Shown: positions 16,515-25,663, numbered from the stretch's first letter. The stretch is DNA of 64,000 nt from Novosphingobium clariflavum (GCF_026420865.1 NZ_JAPCWC010000018.1:1-64000), one strand, 5' to 3'. Translations and numbers: made by a program. The notes: a model not told the origin generated them from the sequence alone.

Positions 16515-18200
16515 TTAGTGGTGCGCCGTCTCGCCGATGACGGGCAGCGTCTCGAACTGGTGGAACGGCGGCGGGCTGGTCAGCGTCCACTCCAGCGTGG
16601 TGGCGCCTTCACCCCAGTAGTTGTCTTCGGCCTTCTTGCCGGCAACAAACGCGTAGAGGATGTTCAGCAGCCAGATGCCGATGCTGACCGCCATGACCAT
16701 GTAGCCGATCGTGGCGACATAGTTCCAATGGGCATAGGCCTCGGCATAGTCGGGGTAACGACGCGGCATGCCCTGCAGCCCGAGGAAGTGCATCGGGAAG
16801 AAGATCATGTTCACGCCGACGAAGAAGATCCAGAAATGGACGTGGGCGAGGAATTCGGAATGCATCCGCCCGCTCATCTTCGGGAACCAGTAGTAGAAGC
16901 CCGCAAACAGGGCCGTCACCGCGCCAAGCGAGAGCACGTAGTGGAAATGCGCGACCACGTAATACGTGTCGTGCACGACATCATCGACGCCGCCGTTGGC
17001 CAGGTACACGCCGGTGACGCCGCCCACGGTGAACAGGAAGATGAAGCCGATCGCCCAGACCATCGGGCTCTTGAACTCGACCGAACCGCCCCACATCGTC
17101 GCGATCCACGAGAAGATCTTGATGCCGGTGGGCACCGCGATGACCATGGTGGCGGCAGTGAAGTACATCTTGGTGTTCACCGACATGCCGGTGGCATACA
17201 TGTGGTGTGCCCAGACGATGAATCCAACAACGCCGATCGCCACCATCGCATAGGCCATGCCGAGGTAGCCGAACACCGGCTTCTTCGAGAAGGTCGAGAT
17301 GATCTGCGAGATGATGCCGAAGCCGGGCAGGATCATGATGTAGACTTCGGGGTGGCCGAAGAACCAGAACAGGTGCTGGTAGAGCACCGGATCACCGCCG
17401 CCCGCCGGATCGAAGAAGGTCGTGCCGAAATTGCGGTCGGTCAGCAGCATGGTGATCGCCGCGGCCAGGACCGGCAGCGAGAGCAGCAGCAGGAAGGCGG
17501 TGACCAGCACCGACCAGACGAACAGCGGCATCTTGTGCATGGTCATGCCAGGCGCGCGCATGTTGAAGATGGTGGTGATGAAGTTGATCGCGCCCATGAT
17601 CGAGCCGGCACCGGCCAGGTGGAGCGAGAAGATGCCGAAGTCGACCGCCGGGCCGACCGAGCCCGAAGTGGAAAGCGGCGCATAGACGGTCCAGCCGGTT
17701 CCCGCGCCCATGCCGGTTCCGCCCGGCACGAAGGCCGAGGCCATCAGCGAACAGAAGCCCGCCACCGTCAGCCAGAACGAGATATTGTTCATGCGCGGGA
17801 AGGCCATGTCCGGCGCGCCGATCATGATCGGGACGAACCAGTTGCCGAAACCGCCGATGATCGCGGGCATGACCATGAAGAACACCATGATCAGGCCGTG
17901 AGCGGTGATCAGCACGTTCCACATGTGCAGGGTGGCATTGAAGTCATCCGGGTTGTCGCCCACCAGCCTGGCGAAGAAGCCGAGGTACTGGATACCCGGT
18001 TCGGCCAGTTCGGCGCGCATCACGCCCGATACGGCGCCGCCGACAATCCCCGCGAAGATCGCGAAGATCAGGTACATCGTGCCGATGTCCTTGTGGTTGG
18101 TCGACATGAACCAACGCGCGAAAAAGCTTGGCTTGTGATCGTGATCGGCGTGCCCGTGCCCGTCGCCGTGCGCCTGGAAGTGGTCTGCTGTGGTTGCCAT
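16515..18200 (-). CDS. ctaD: Cytochrome c oxidase subunit I
   Basis: This 561-residue heme-copper oxidase subunit has twelve helices and the expected ligands and channels: the heme a His in TAHGLIMVFF, the CuB/Tyr block FGHPEVYIMILPGFG, WAHHMY, and the late HFHYVLSLG. It reduces O2 to water at heme a3-CuB and pumps protons. The N-terminus is cytoplasmic and His-rich (HGDGHGHADHDH). It lies 28 bases downstream of ctaC. Confidence 0.98.
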   Translation of the reverse strand: MATTADHFQAHGDGHGHADHDHKPSFFARWFMSTNHKDIGTMYLIFAIFAGIVGGAVSGVMRAELAEPGIQYLGFFARLVGDNPDDFNATLHMWNVLITAHGLIMVFFMVMPAIIGGFGNWFVPIMIGAPDMAFPRMNNISFWLTVAGFCSLMASAFVPGGTGMGAGTGWTVYAPLSTSGSVGPAVDFGIFSLHLAGAGSIMGAINFITTIFNMRAPGMTMHKMPLFVWSVLVTAFLLLLSLPVLAAAITMLLTDRNFGTTFFDPAGGGDPVLYQHLFWFFGHPEVYIMILPGFGIISQIISTFSKKPVFGYLGMAYAMVAIGVVGFIVWAHHMYATGMSVNTKMYFTAATMVIAVPTGIKIFSWIATMWGGSVEFKSPMVWAIGFIFLFTVGGVTGVYLANGGVDDVVHDTYYVVAHFHYVLSLGAVTALFAGFYYWFPKMSGRMHSEFLAHVHFWIFFVGVNMIFFPMHFLGLQGMPRRYPDYAEAYAHWNYVATIGYMVMAVSIGIWLLNILYAFVAGKKAEDNYWGEGATTLEWTLTSPPPFHQFETLPVIGETAHH

Positions 18201-18228
18201 GGTCTAGGCCCTGTCCTTCAATTCGCGC

Positions 18229-19278
18229 TTATTCGGCAGCTGCGGTGGCATCGCCGGCTGCGGCTTGCGATGCTTCCGCCGTGGCGGCCGGGGCCGGCTC
18301 GGCAGCGGCGGCCGGAGCCGGCGCCGCCGGTGCGGCCTTGACCCGGCTGTCGATCACGCCGCCGGCGTGGGTCAGGACCCAGGCATCGTACTGCGGGCGG
18401 GGCAGCGCCTCGACCGCAATCGGCATGTAGCCGTGCTTGGCGCCGCACAGTTCGGAACACTGCCCGTAATAGACGCCCGGCTTCTCGACCACGAGGACCT
18501 TCTCGTTGATCCGACCGGGTACGGCGTCAAGCTTGAACCACAGCGAGGGCACGGCGAACGAGTGGATCACGTCGGCCGCAGTAATCTGCAGGCGGATCGG
18601 CTCGCCCACCGGCACGACCATGCGGTTGTCGACCTCGAGGTGCGAGGGGCCGTCCCAGGGCTTCGAGCCGACCTCGCGCACGCCGTTGTTGATCACCGGC
18701 TGGCCGGGAATGTTCAGCATGTTCGAGACGACTTCGAAATCGCCGTTGTCCGGGTAGCCATAAGTCCAGAACCACTGGTTGCCAGTGACCTTGATGGTCA
18801 GCGCGGTCTTGGGCGCGGGCTTGTACTGCTTGGCGATGAGGTCGATCGAGGGAATTGCGATGCCCACCAGGATCAGCACCGGCAGCAGCGTCCACACCAC
18901 CTCGAGGATGGTGTTGTGGCTGGTCTTCGATGGCACCGGATTGGCACGGCGATTAAAGCGCACGACGATGACCAGCAGCAGGATCAGCACGAACAGGCAG
19001 ATCAGGCCCATCACCCAGAGCAAACCATGATGGATCCAGGCGCCGTATTCGCCGGTGGGCGAAAACTGCTGCTGAAGCCCCATGGCACCGGGCACCGGCA
19101 TGCCGATGCCGGGTGTCGGCTTCATCGGCGTATAGCCAGCCGCCGCCGTGCCCGCGGATGCCGCCTCGGCAGCACGCGCGGCCGCAGAGCCGCCGAAAAC
19201 GGCGGCAAATGCGGAAACTGTCCATCCAAAGGCCTTTGCAGCCTCACCCCAATTACGAACGGTCTTGCCCACTGTCAT
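18229..19278 (-). CDS. ctaC: Cytochrome c oxidase subunit II
   Basis: The 349-residue protein has a signal peptide (AAARAAEA near residue 35), two membrane helices, and the periplasmic CuA domain with CSELCGAKHGYM near residue 290. It accepts electrons from cytochrome c. A long Ala/Pro/Glu-rich tail of about 35 residues follows the CuA domain, and a Gly/Pro-rich stretch precedes the first helix. ATG at 19278 is used; an in-frame GTG at 19320 would add 14 residues and has no better support. First gene of the oxidase operon. Confidence 0.95.
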   Translation of the reverse strand: MTVGKTVRNWGEAAKAFGWTVSAFAAVFGGSAAARAAEAASAGTAAAGYTPMKPTPGIGMPVPGAMGLQQQFSPTGEYGAWIHHGLLWVMGLICLFVLILLLVIVVRFNRRANPVPSKTSHNTILEVVWTLLPVLILVGIAIPSIDLIAKQYKPAPKTALTIKVTGNQWFWTYGYPDNGDFEVVSNMLNIPGQPVINNGVREVGSKPWDGPSHLEVDNRMVVPVGEPIRLQITAADVIHSFAVPSLWFKLDAVPGRINEKVLVVEKPGVYYGQCSELCGAKHGYMPIAVEALPRPQYDAWVLTHAGGVIDSRVKAAPAAPAPAAAAEPAPAATAEASQAAAGDATAAAE

Positions 19279-19496
19279 GGATATAGCGCTTTCCCGTTTT
19301 CTTATTCGCGCAAGAGACACGTCTCAGTGAGTCGCCTCCCAAACGCGCACCCCTGTCGCGGAGGCTTTTGCCCCCCTTCTCATGGGGCTATACGCGGCCT
19401 TGCCGCTTGTCTCAAGCGCCTCTAGGGGATTTTCGCTCCATGCCGGCGCGATAACGTGCCCGAACATTGCAAATTGCACCAAAGGATTACACCCCG

Positions 19497-20081
19497 ATGC
19501 AGGAAGAAGAAGTCCTCGCCGAGTTCCGCGCCAGCAAGGCCTTGCTTGAAGGGCATTTCCTGCTTTCCTCGGGCCGTCACAGCGCACACTACCTGCAGTG
19601 CGCGCGCGTGCTGATGAACCCCGACCGGGCAGGCCGACTCGCCGTGGCGATCGCTGCAAAACTCCCCCACGATATTCGCAAGAGCATCGACAAGGTGGTC
19701 TCGCCGGCCATGGGCGGCGTCATCATCGGTCAGGAAATGGGCCGCGCGCTGCAAGTCGACGCGATGTTTGTCGAGCGCCCGACCGGCACTTTCGAACTGC
19801 GCCGCGGCTTCAGCCTCGAGCCGGGCGACAAGGTGCTGATGGTCGAAGACGTGGTCACCACCGGCCTCTCCAGCCGCGAAGCCATCAAGGCGATCGAGGA
19901 AGCCGGCGGCGAAGTGATCGCGGCCGCCTCGCTGGTCGACCGTTCGGGCGGCTCGGTCGATCTCGGCGTGCCGTTCTTCCCGCTCGTCGCGCTCAACTTC
20001 CCGACTTACGCGGCCGACGAACTGCCGCCGGAACTGGCCGCGACCCCTGCCGTCAAGCCGGGTAGCCGCGCGAAGCCCTGA
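19497..20081 (+). CDS. pyrE: Orotate phosphoribosyltransferase
   Basis: The 194-residue enzyme has LLSSGRHSAHYLQCARV near residue 21 and the PRPP-binding motif VLMVEDVVTTGLSS near 116. It forms OMP from orotate and PRPP in pyrimidine synthesis. The start at 19497 has AAAGGA about 10 bases upstream; an in-frame TTG at 19467 would add 10 residues and is less likely. It is the first gene of a rightward housekeeping operon, divergent from ctaC across about 218 bases. Confidence 0.95.
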   Translation: MQEEEVLAEFRASKALLEGHFLLSSGRHSAHYLQCARVLMNPDRAGRLAVAIAAKLPHDIRKSIDKVVSPAMGGVIIGQEMGRALQVDAMFVERPTGTFELRRGFSLEPGDKVLMVEDVVTTGLSSREAIKAIEEAGGEVIAAASLVDRSGGSVDLGVPFFPLVALNFPTYAADELPPELAATPAVKPGSRAKP

Positions 20082-20130
20082 CGCCTTGCCCCTGGGGCCC
20101 CGGATTCGGACAGATAGCTCGGATAAGCGA

Positions 20131-20871
20131 ATGAACGTCCTGACACCTTCCCGCCTGCGCCTCGGCGTCAATATCGACCACGTCGCCACCATCCGCAACG
20201 CGCGCGGCGGCGAGCATCCCGATCCGGCCCGCGCTGCACAGATCGTGGCGCAGGCGGGGGGTGACGGCATCACCGTGCACTTGCGCGAGGACCGCCGCCA
20301 TATCCGCGACGAGGATCTCGAACGCGTGGCCTCGGCCACCGGGCTGCCGATCAACCTTGAGATGGCGGCGACCGACGAGATGCTGGCCATCGCGCTGCGG
20401 CACCGCCCGCACGCGGCCTGCATCGTGCCCGAGCGCCGCGAGGAACGCACGACCGAGGGCGGACTCGATGCGGCGGGGCAGCACAACCGCCTCGCCCCGA
20501 TCGTCGCCCGGCTCGCGGACGCGGGCATCCGCGTCAGTCTGTTCATCGCCCCCGAGCCCCGCCAGATCGAGGCGGCGATGAAGCTCGGCGCCCCGGTGGT
20601 GGAGTTCCACACCGGCGAATATGCCCATGCCCAGGGCGAACAGGTGGCGACCGAACTGCGCCGCATCGTCGACATGGCCGCGCTTGCCGCCAAGAACGGC
20701 ATCGAGCCGCATGCAGGCCACGGTCTCACTTACGAAAACGTCCAGCCGATCGCCGCGATCCCGCAACTCGCCGAACTCAACATCGGTCATTACCTGATCG
20801 GCGAAGCGATTTTCACCGGCCTCGACGCGAGCGTGAAGAAGATGCGCATGCTGATGGACGAAGTGCGATGA
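20131..20871 (+). CDS. pdxJ: Pyridoxine 5'-phosphate synthase
   Basis: The 246-residue TIM-barrel protein begins with LRLGVNIDHVATIRNARGG and includes GGDGITVHLREDRRHI, VVEFHTGEYA and HAGHGLTYENV, all PdxJ blocks. It condenses 1-deoxyxylulose 5-phosphate with 3-amino-2-oxopropyl phosphate to make pyridoxine phosphate. The ATG at 20131 gives the standard start. Its stop overlaps the acpS start by 4 bases (ATGA). Confidence 0.96.
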   Translation: MNVLTPSRLRLGVNIDHVATIRNARGGEHPDPARAAQIVAQAGGDGITVHLREDRRHIRDEDLERVASATGLPINLEMAATDEMLAIALRHRPHAACIVPERREERTTEGGLDAAGQHNRLAPIVARLADAGIRVSLFIAPEPRQIEAAMKLGAPVVEFHTGEYAHAQGEQVATELRRIVDMAALAAKNGIEPHAGHGLTYENVQPIAAIPQLAELNIGHYLIGEAIFTGLDASVKKMRMLMDEVR

Positions 20872-21278
20872 TCATCGGGCTCGGCTCGGACTTGTGCAAC
20901 ATCGAGCGGATCCGCAGTTCGCTCGACCGCTATGGCGAGCGTTTCCTGCAGCGCGTCTTCACCGCGGCCGAGCAAGCCAAAGCGGCACGCCGGCCGCACA
21001 CCGTGGCGGGCACGCTGGCCAAGCGATTCGCAGCCAAGGAAGCGTTCTCCAAGGCGGTTGGCACCGGCTTCAAGGCGGGCGTGTTCATGAAGGACATCGG
21101 CGTCGTCAACGCCCCTTCCGGCGCCCCGACACTGGCGCTGACGGGCGGGGCGAAGGAACGGCTCGATGCCATGATTCCCGCCGGTCACGAGGCCCTCATT
21201 CACCTCACGCTCACCGACGACCACCCATGGGCCCAGGCCTTCGTGATCATCGAAGCACGCCCCCTCCCTACCTCCTGA
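20868..21278 (+). CDS. acpS: Holo-[acyl-carrier-protein] synthase
   Basis: The 136-residue protein opens with MIIGLGSDLCNIERI, with the Mg-binding Asp at position 8. RFAAKEAFSKA holds the metal/CoA-binding Glu. It transfers the phosphopantetheine arm of CoA to ACP. It overlaps pdxJ by 4 bases and precedes lepB by 21, a common alphaproteobacterial order. Confidence 0.95.
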   Translation: MIIGLGSDLCNIERIRSSLDRYGERFLQRVFTAAEQAKAARRPHTVAGTLAKRFAAKEAFSKAVGTGFKAGVFMKDIGVVNAPSGAPTLALTGGAKERLDAMIPAGHEALIHLTLTDDHPWAQAFVIIEARPLPTS

Positions 21279-21299
21279 TACGAGTTTTGCGCCCTGGAC

Positions 21300-22238
21300 A
21301 TGGCCGACGACATCCCCAAGCCCCCGGCTCCCAAGCCGTCTGCCGATCCGGCCGCCGCCGGGCGCAAGCCGGACAAGGTCAACTGGTTCCAGGAGCTGCG
21401 CGGGCTCGCGCTGATGCTGCTGGGCGTGCTGGCGTTCCATTCGCTCTTCGCCAAGCCGTTCTACATCCCCTCGATCTCGATGATGCCGAACCTGCTGGTC
21501 GGTGACCGGCTGGTGGTATCGAAGTATCCCTATGGCTGGAACTGGTCCTCGATCAGCTTTCACCTGTTGCCGCGCGGCACCTGGCACCTGTTCGAGCACA
21601 CCCCCGAATATGGCGACATCGTCATCGTCGTGCCGGGCAACCGCAAGGCCGACCTGATCAAGCGCGTGGTCGCCCGCCCCGGCGACCGTATCGCCGTGAT
21701 CGACGGCCGCATCCGCCTCAACGGCAGGTTCGTGCCGCGCGAGATGGAGCCGCCGGTGCGCATTCCCGCCGACGATGCCCTGCGCTGCGAGGGCGATCCC
21801 GAGCCCGGCCACTGCTACGACGGCTTCGAGCGCTATCGCACCCGCCTACCCAGCGGCAAGGAAGTCTACGAGCTGCCGACCTACCGCGAGACCCTGCCCA
21901 ACGGCGCCCAGTTCGACGTCATCGACTACATCGACCAGGAACTCGACAACTACCGCGAGATCACCGTGCCTGCCGGCCACGTCTTCCTGATGGGCGACGA
22001 CCGCGACCGTTCGGCCGACAGCCGCGCGCCGTTCGAGACCGACATGTTCGGCCAGCCCAGCGGCGGCCTCGGCGGGCCGGTACCGGTCACCGATATCGGC
22101 GGCCGCGCCGAGTTCATCACGTTCTCGCTGGACGGCACCCAGACCTGGAACCCGCTGACCTGGTGGAAGGCGCTGCGCAAGGGCCGCAGCTTCACCAGCC
22201 TGCGCCCGCCGGTCGATGAGACCAAGGTCTGGAAGTAA
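21300..22238 (+). CDS. lepB: Signal peptidase I
   Basis: The 312-residue protein has a Pro/Lys-rich N-terminus and one membrane helix at about 35-52. The catalytic Ser lies in IPSISMMPNL near residue 60, and the general-base Lys lies in DLIKRVVARPGD near 120. The closing box GDDRDRSADSR lies near 235. It removes signal peptides from Sec/Tat substrates in the periplasm. It is longer than average because of an insert (about 150-200) rich in Glu, Tyr and Pro between the conserved boxes. Confidence 0.95.
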   Translation: MADDIPKPPAPKPSADPAAAGRKPDKVNWFQELRGLALMLLGVLAFHSLFAKPFYIPSISMMPNLLVGDRLVVSKYPYGWNWSSISFHLLPRGTWHLFEHTPEYGDIVIVVPGNRKADLIKRVVARPGDRIAVIDGRIRLNGRFVPREMEPPVRIPADDALRCEGDPEPGHCYDGFERYRTRLPSGKEVYELPTYRETLPNGAQFDVIDYIDQELDNYREITVPAGHVFLMGDDRDRSADSRAPFETDMFGQPSGGLGGPVPVTDIGGRAEFITFSLDGTQTWNPLTWWKALRKGRSFTSLRPPVDETKVWK

Positions 22239-22256
22239 GGGAAAGGCGGCCAAGCG

Positions 22257-22742
22257 ATGACCCAGGACACCGTGATCACCACCGGCGCGCTCGAATACCG
22301 CGATGCGCTGCCGGAAACCGGCGGCGCGCTGCTGGGGCTCGACCTCGGCACCCAGACCATCGGCACCGCGTTCTGCGATCCCGGCTGGCGCTTCGCCTCG
22401 CCCGGCAAGACGATCAAGCGCGGCAAGTTCGGCGCCGACAAGGCCCTGCTTGAGGAACTGATCCGCGAACGGTCGATCAAGGGCATCGTCATCGGCCTGC
22501 CACTCAACATGGACGGCTCTTCGGGCCCCCGCGCGCAGTCGAGCCGGGCCTATGCCCGCAATCTTGCCGTGCTGGGCCTGCCGATCCTGCTGTGGGACGA
22601 ACGCTGGTCGACCAGCGGCGCCGAACGCGGACTGATCGAACAGGACATGAGCCGCGCCAAGCGCGCGACCCGCATCGATTCCGCTGCCGCCGCCGTCATC
22701 CTTCAAGGTGCGATCGACGCGCTGGCCGGCGGGATGTTCTAG
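22257..22742 (+). CDS. ruvX: RuvX/YqgF-family putative pre-16S rRNA nuclease
   Basis: The 161-residue RNase H-fold protein has GLDLGTQTIG near residue 27, IVIGLPLNMDGSSGPRAQ near 78, DERWST and RIDSAAAAVILQ near the end, covering the acidic active-site residues. The family processes 16S rRNA 5' ends and was earlier described as a Holliday-junction resolvase. It lies 18 bases downstream of lepB. Confidence 0.9.
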   Translation: MTQDTVITTGALEYRDALPETGGALLGLDLGTQTIGTAFCDPGWRFASPGKTIKRGKFGADKALLEELIRERSIKGIVIGLPLNMDGSSGPRAQSSRAYARNLAVLGLPILLWDERWSTSGAERGLIEQDMSRAKRATRIDSAAAAVILQGAIDALAGGMF

Positions 22743-22758
22743 GGCCGCGTTTGGCTTG

Positions 22759-23316
22759 GTGAACAACCAATCCTGCCTCTGCGCAATCCTTCGCACCGAT
22801 CCGGTTCGCTGGCATCTCCTCGGGGTCGTGGCGGCGTTGGGCCTGCCTGACTGCTGGATCGGCGCGGGATTCGTCAGAAACGCCGTGTGGGATCACCTGC
22901 ATCAGCAGCCTGCCGCACCGCCCGGCGGTGACGTCGATGTGATCTGGTACGATCGGACCTGCCCCGAAGCCGAGCAAGACCGCACGATCGAGGCGCGCTT
23001 GCAAACGTTGGAGCCTTCGATCCACTGGTCGGTGAAGAATCAGGCCCGCATGCACCACCGCAACGGCGACGCGCCCTATACATGCACATCGGATGCCATG
23101 CGCTACTGGCCGGAAACCGCTACGGCAGTGGCCGCGCGGCGCGGCGAAGCAGATATGTGCGAGATTGCGGCACCCTTGGGACTGGACGATCTGTTTGGTC
23201 TCACCTTGCGGCCTACCGCCCACTTCCACGCCGAACGGCGGCCCATGTACGAGGAACGGATAAAATCCAAAGGCTGGCTGGAGAACTGGCCGCTCCTGCG
23301 ACACGCTGACGCATAG
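22759..23316 (+). CDS. Nucleotidyltransferase-like protein (DUF925/COG3575 type)
   Basis: The 185-residue protein resembles the COG3575 group of predicted nucleotidyltransferases: LPDCWIGAGFVRNAVWDHLH near residue 30, DVDVIWYD near 55 (acidic pair), and WSVKNQARMHHRNGDAPYT near 95. The reaction is unknown. The GTG at 22759 is taken as start because the frame upstream lies inside ruvX; a TTG is adjacent. It ends the rightward operon and converges on the unknown operon at 23320. Confidence 0.75.
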   Translation: MNNQSCLCAILRTDPVRWHLLGVVAALGLPDCWIGAGFVRNAVWDHLHQQPAAPPGGDVDVIWYDRTCPEAEQDRTIEARLQTLEPSIHWSVKNQARMHHRNGDAPYTCTSDAMRYWPETATAVAARRGEADMCEIAAPLGLDDLFGLTLRPTAHFHAERRPMYEERIKSKGWLENWPLLRHADA

Positions 23317-23319
23317 GCC

Positions 23320-24258
23320 TTATCCGGCTAAAGAGTCTTCTTCCAGGCCCGCACGGCGGCTACCGGAAATCCTCGAAACCAGCCGGCTGCCGCATTGCTC
23401 CGCCTCGCGCCAGACCGCATCGCGCGCGGCGTCGTCGGTCGCCTGGGCGGCCAATGCCTGCCAGGCGACCAGACGCATGCGGTCGCTCGCGTGGCTCCTG
23501 CCGAAATGCGCCGCGAGATCCCGTGCGCCTGGAGAACCAAGGCCGACGGCGATGCGCAGCAGGCTTTCGCTTGGGCCGTGGCCGAACAGCCCCGTCACTT
23601 CCCCGCGCACCCTTCCAGCGGTTTCGTCCTGGACGAGGTCGAAATCGTGCCGGCTGCGCCAGCTTTGCTCGGGATGGGTATGCTCAAGATCGATAGACAG
23701 CGACAGAGCCTCGGGCGGATGGCGTAACTGCACGTCGCGCTGGCTGCGATAGTGCAGCAGCCGCCCCTGCTCCAGCAATCCGCGGCCGACAAAACGCAGC
23801 GCCGCACGCTCGCCCGGATAGCCCGCCGGTACGGCCTGCTCGTATTCGTAGTCCTCGCTGAGATAGCCGGGCCCGAAATAACCCAGGGTAAGGACATCCC
23901 CGGCAAAGTCGTGCGCCTGCCCATATCCGCAGGCCGCCGCGCCGCTGCGCTGGAACATGCGGTCCTGCGCCGGGAGCCAGACCCGGGCGCGGATCAGGAA
24001 ATGGCCGGGACCGGGAGGAACCAGCATGATCGTGCGCGGCCCGCTGCCGACCAGGGCATCCGCCCCTTCCGGAGCGGGAGTGAGGCCATCCAGCATATCT
24101 ATCAGCATATCGCCGAGGAACTGCCGGTCATTGCCCAGCCGCTGAATCCAACTGGCCGCGTGGGCGAGGCTTTCCTCCTCGCGCGGATCGAACCCCCAGG
24201 TCGCCAGCGCCTCCGCGCATTCGGCCAGCGTTGCCGAGGCGGGATCGCGGCGGGTCAT
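23320..24258 (-). CDS. Unrecognised protein A of a three-gene operon
   Basis: This 312-residue protein matches no family I know. It has a helical N-terminus (about 1-55), a β-rich core (about 70-200) with VPPGPGHFLIRARVWLPAQD, LGYFGPGYLSEDYEYE and QRDVQLRHPPEALSLSIDLE, and a helical C-terminus (about 220-300) with HEAT-like periodicity. The core could be cupin-like. Its ATG shares a base with the stop codon of protein B (TAATG), so the two are made together. Protein B has a similar layout (β core, helical repeat tail), which suggests an old duplication; this is inference. Confidence 0.65.
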   Translation of the reverse strand: MTRRDPASATLAECAEALATWGFDPREEESLAHAASWIQRLGNDRQFLGDMLIDMLDGLTPAPEGADALVGSGPRTIMLVPPGPGHFLIRARVWLPAQDRMFQRSGAAACGYGQAHDFAGDVLTLGYFGPGYLSEDYEYEQAVPAGYPGERAALRFVGRGLLEQGRLLHYRSQRDVQLRHPPEALSLSIDLEHTHPEQSWRSRHDFDLVQDETAGRVRGEVTGLFGHGPSESLLRIAVGLGSPGARDLAAHFGRSHASDRMRLVAWQALAAQATDDAARDAVWREAEQCGSRLVSRISGSRRAGLEEDSLAG

Positions 24259-25304
24259 TACCCGCGCCACTGCGCCACCCTTTCGAGTTCAGGCCATGCG
24301 CCCAGCAACTGGCCATGAAGGCGCCGCGCGGGCACCGAAAGCGCATCGTCATCGCTGGAGGCCAGCACGCCCAGCAGCACCATCCCGGCCCGCGTATCAA
24401 GCCCGAGCGCAGCCTTCAGGGCGGCCCAGCGCAGCGCCTTGGGTCCGTTGCCCCCGGCGATACGCGACAAGGCCGGTATCGCATCGCGCCGTTCCATCGC
24501 GGTGATGGCCGCCATCGCCAGTTCGAGGCGGCTCTGTTCGGCACATGGCGCAGTGCGCCGAACCGTGCCGCCGTCACCGACCGCCCGGACCTGCACCGGC
24601 TCATCGCCGACAAGCGCCCGCTGCAACCGCAGCGCAACAAGCGGCCCCTGCACGTGAACCGCCTCGCGCAAGCCGCAGTGCGGCAGCACCATGCCGGCCG
24701 TGAGCACCAGTGGCTCGCACAAGATACCGCCGCCAACGCCTTGCGCCCGCCGCACGATCCGCTCCGCCCGCGCGCTGCCGCGCAGGACCCTCAGCCAGCT
24801 TTCGACCGGCGCGAACTCGGCCGCACGCAACTTGCCAGAGTCAGGGCCAAAGTCAGAGCCAAAGTCAGGGTCAGGCCCGGCATCGCCGTCCCACACCGCC
24901 AGCGCCAGACTGGCCCGTCCGGAGGATGCCAGAACAAGCGAGCCGGCAGCGGCTGCATGGCTGTGACGCAGCGGCACTTGCGCCAGCGGCCAGACCGCAA
25001 GCCCGGCGACCAGCGCCTGAACCAGATCGCCAACCGCCGCGTCGAAATCGGTGCCTTTGCCCCCCGGCGTTTCCCGGAACGCACGGGCCAGCGCAGGCAG
25101 CGCCTCCAGCGCGTGCCCTTTGCCGAAACGGTGCAGATCCTCCAGCAAGGGGGCTACGGCGGGCGCGGCGCGCCAGCGGGAAAGCAGCACGGACACATGC
25201 TGCTGCCCCTCGTTCCAGAGATCGTCGCCCGCGCCCGCTCCGAACGCGGTCATTCCGGGCATTTGCGGATCACTGCGCCCGTCGGAGCGGGCGGACCATG
25301 CCAT
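24258..25304 (-). CDS. Unrecognised protein B of a three-gene operon
   Basis: The 348-residue protein has a helical N-terminal half and an Asp-rich insert (DGDAGPDPDFGSDFGPDSG near 140-158, made of repeated GSDFGPDS-type units). A β segment ends in REAVHVQGPLVALRLQRAL, recalling the core of protein A. The C-terminus has HEAT-like helices (AITAMERRDAIPALSRIAGG and following). No catalytic motif, signal peptide or membrane helix is seen. It starts 3 bases after the small protein C and is translationally coupled to protein A. Confidence 0.65.
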   Translation of the reverse strand: MAWSARSDGRSDPQMPGMTAFGAGAGDDLWNEGQQHVSVLLSRWRAAPAVAPLLEDLHRFGKGHALEALPALARAFRETPGGKGTDFDAAVGDLVQALVAGLAVWPLAQVPLRHSHAAAAGSLVLASSGRASLALAVWDGDAGPDPDFGSDFGPDSGKLRAAEFAPVESWLRVLRGSARAERIVRRAQGVGGGILCEPLVLTAGMVLPHCGLREAVHVQGPLVALRLQRALVGDEPVQVRAVGDGGTVRRTAPCAEQSRLELAMAAITAMERRDAIPALSRIAGGNGPKALRWAALKAALGLDTRAGMVLLGVLASSDDDALSVPARRLHGQLLGAWPELERVAQWRG

Positions 25305-25307
25305 GGA

Positions 25308-25487
25308 TCAGCCCCTCGTTTGAAGCTCGTACAGACAGGCGAGGAGATGCGCCCGGTCGTCGTCAATCAATTGCAGGCCCGACACATCATCCCGCGCACC
25401 GAACAGAGCCGAGGCAAGATCAAGCTCAGGAATCCGGGCTAAGTCGATCTGCGGAAGAAACGAAGATAGCACTTCATTATGCTGCAA
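25308..25487 (-). CDS. Small acidic protein C of a three-gene operon
   Basis: This 59-residue protein starts at a TTG (25487) preceded by AAGGGGG with 5-base spacing, a much better site than the in-frame TTG at 25529. It is acidic and helical, with IDLARIPELDLASALFG and LIDDDRAHLLACLYEL, and has one cysteine. It could be a leader-like peptide, an adaptor or an antitoxin-like partner; nothing decides this. The upstream 25530-25660 is AT-rich and probably holds the operon promoter. Confidence 0.5.
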   Translation of the reverse strand: MQHNEVLSSFLPQIDLARIPELDLASALFGARDDVSGLQLIDDDRAHLLACLYELQTRG

Positions 25488-25663
25488 GATGTCCCCCTTC
25501 AGCCGATTCTCCCGGCCGTTGTTGGTCAAAGGTGCCGCACACCCACTGAATTTGTGAGTTAATTCCTTGAAATTGTAAACCGCAAATGGAATGAAATATA
25601 TTACATCCCTGCAGACGAACTAATCGCCGACAAAACAATCGCCAGATCGCGGCGTAAATTCAG

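Noticed and set aside
15288..18341. A 1,017-codon plus-strand open frame opposite ctaB and ctaD
   Set aside because: It is a shadow of highly conserved oxidase genes, with repetitive His/Arg/Asp composition and no start signal.
23320..25487. A RiPP (peptide natural product) cluster reading of the unknown operon
   Set aside because: The small protein lacks a Cys/Ser/Thr-rich core or a GG leader cleavage site, and no cyclase, protease or transporter is adjacent.
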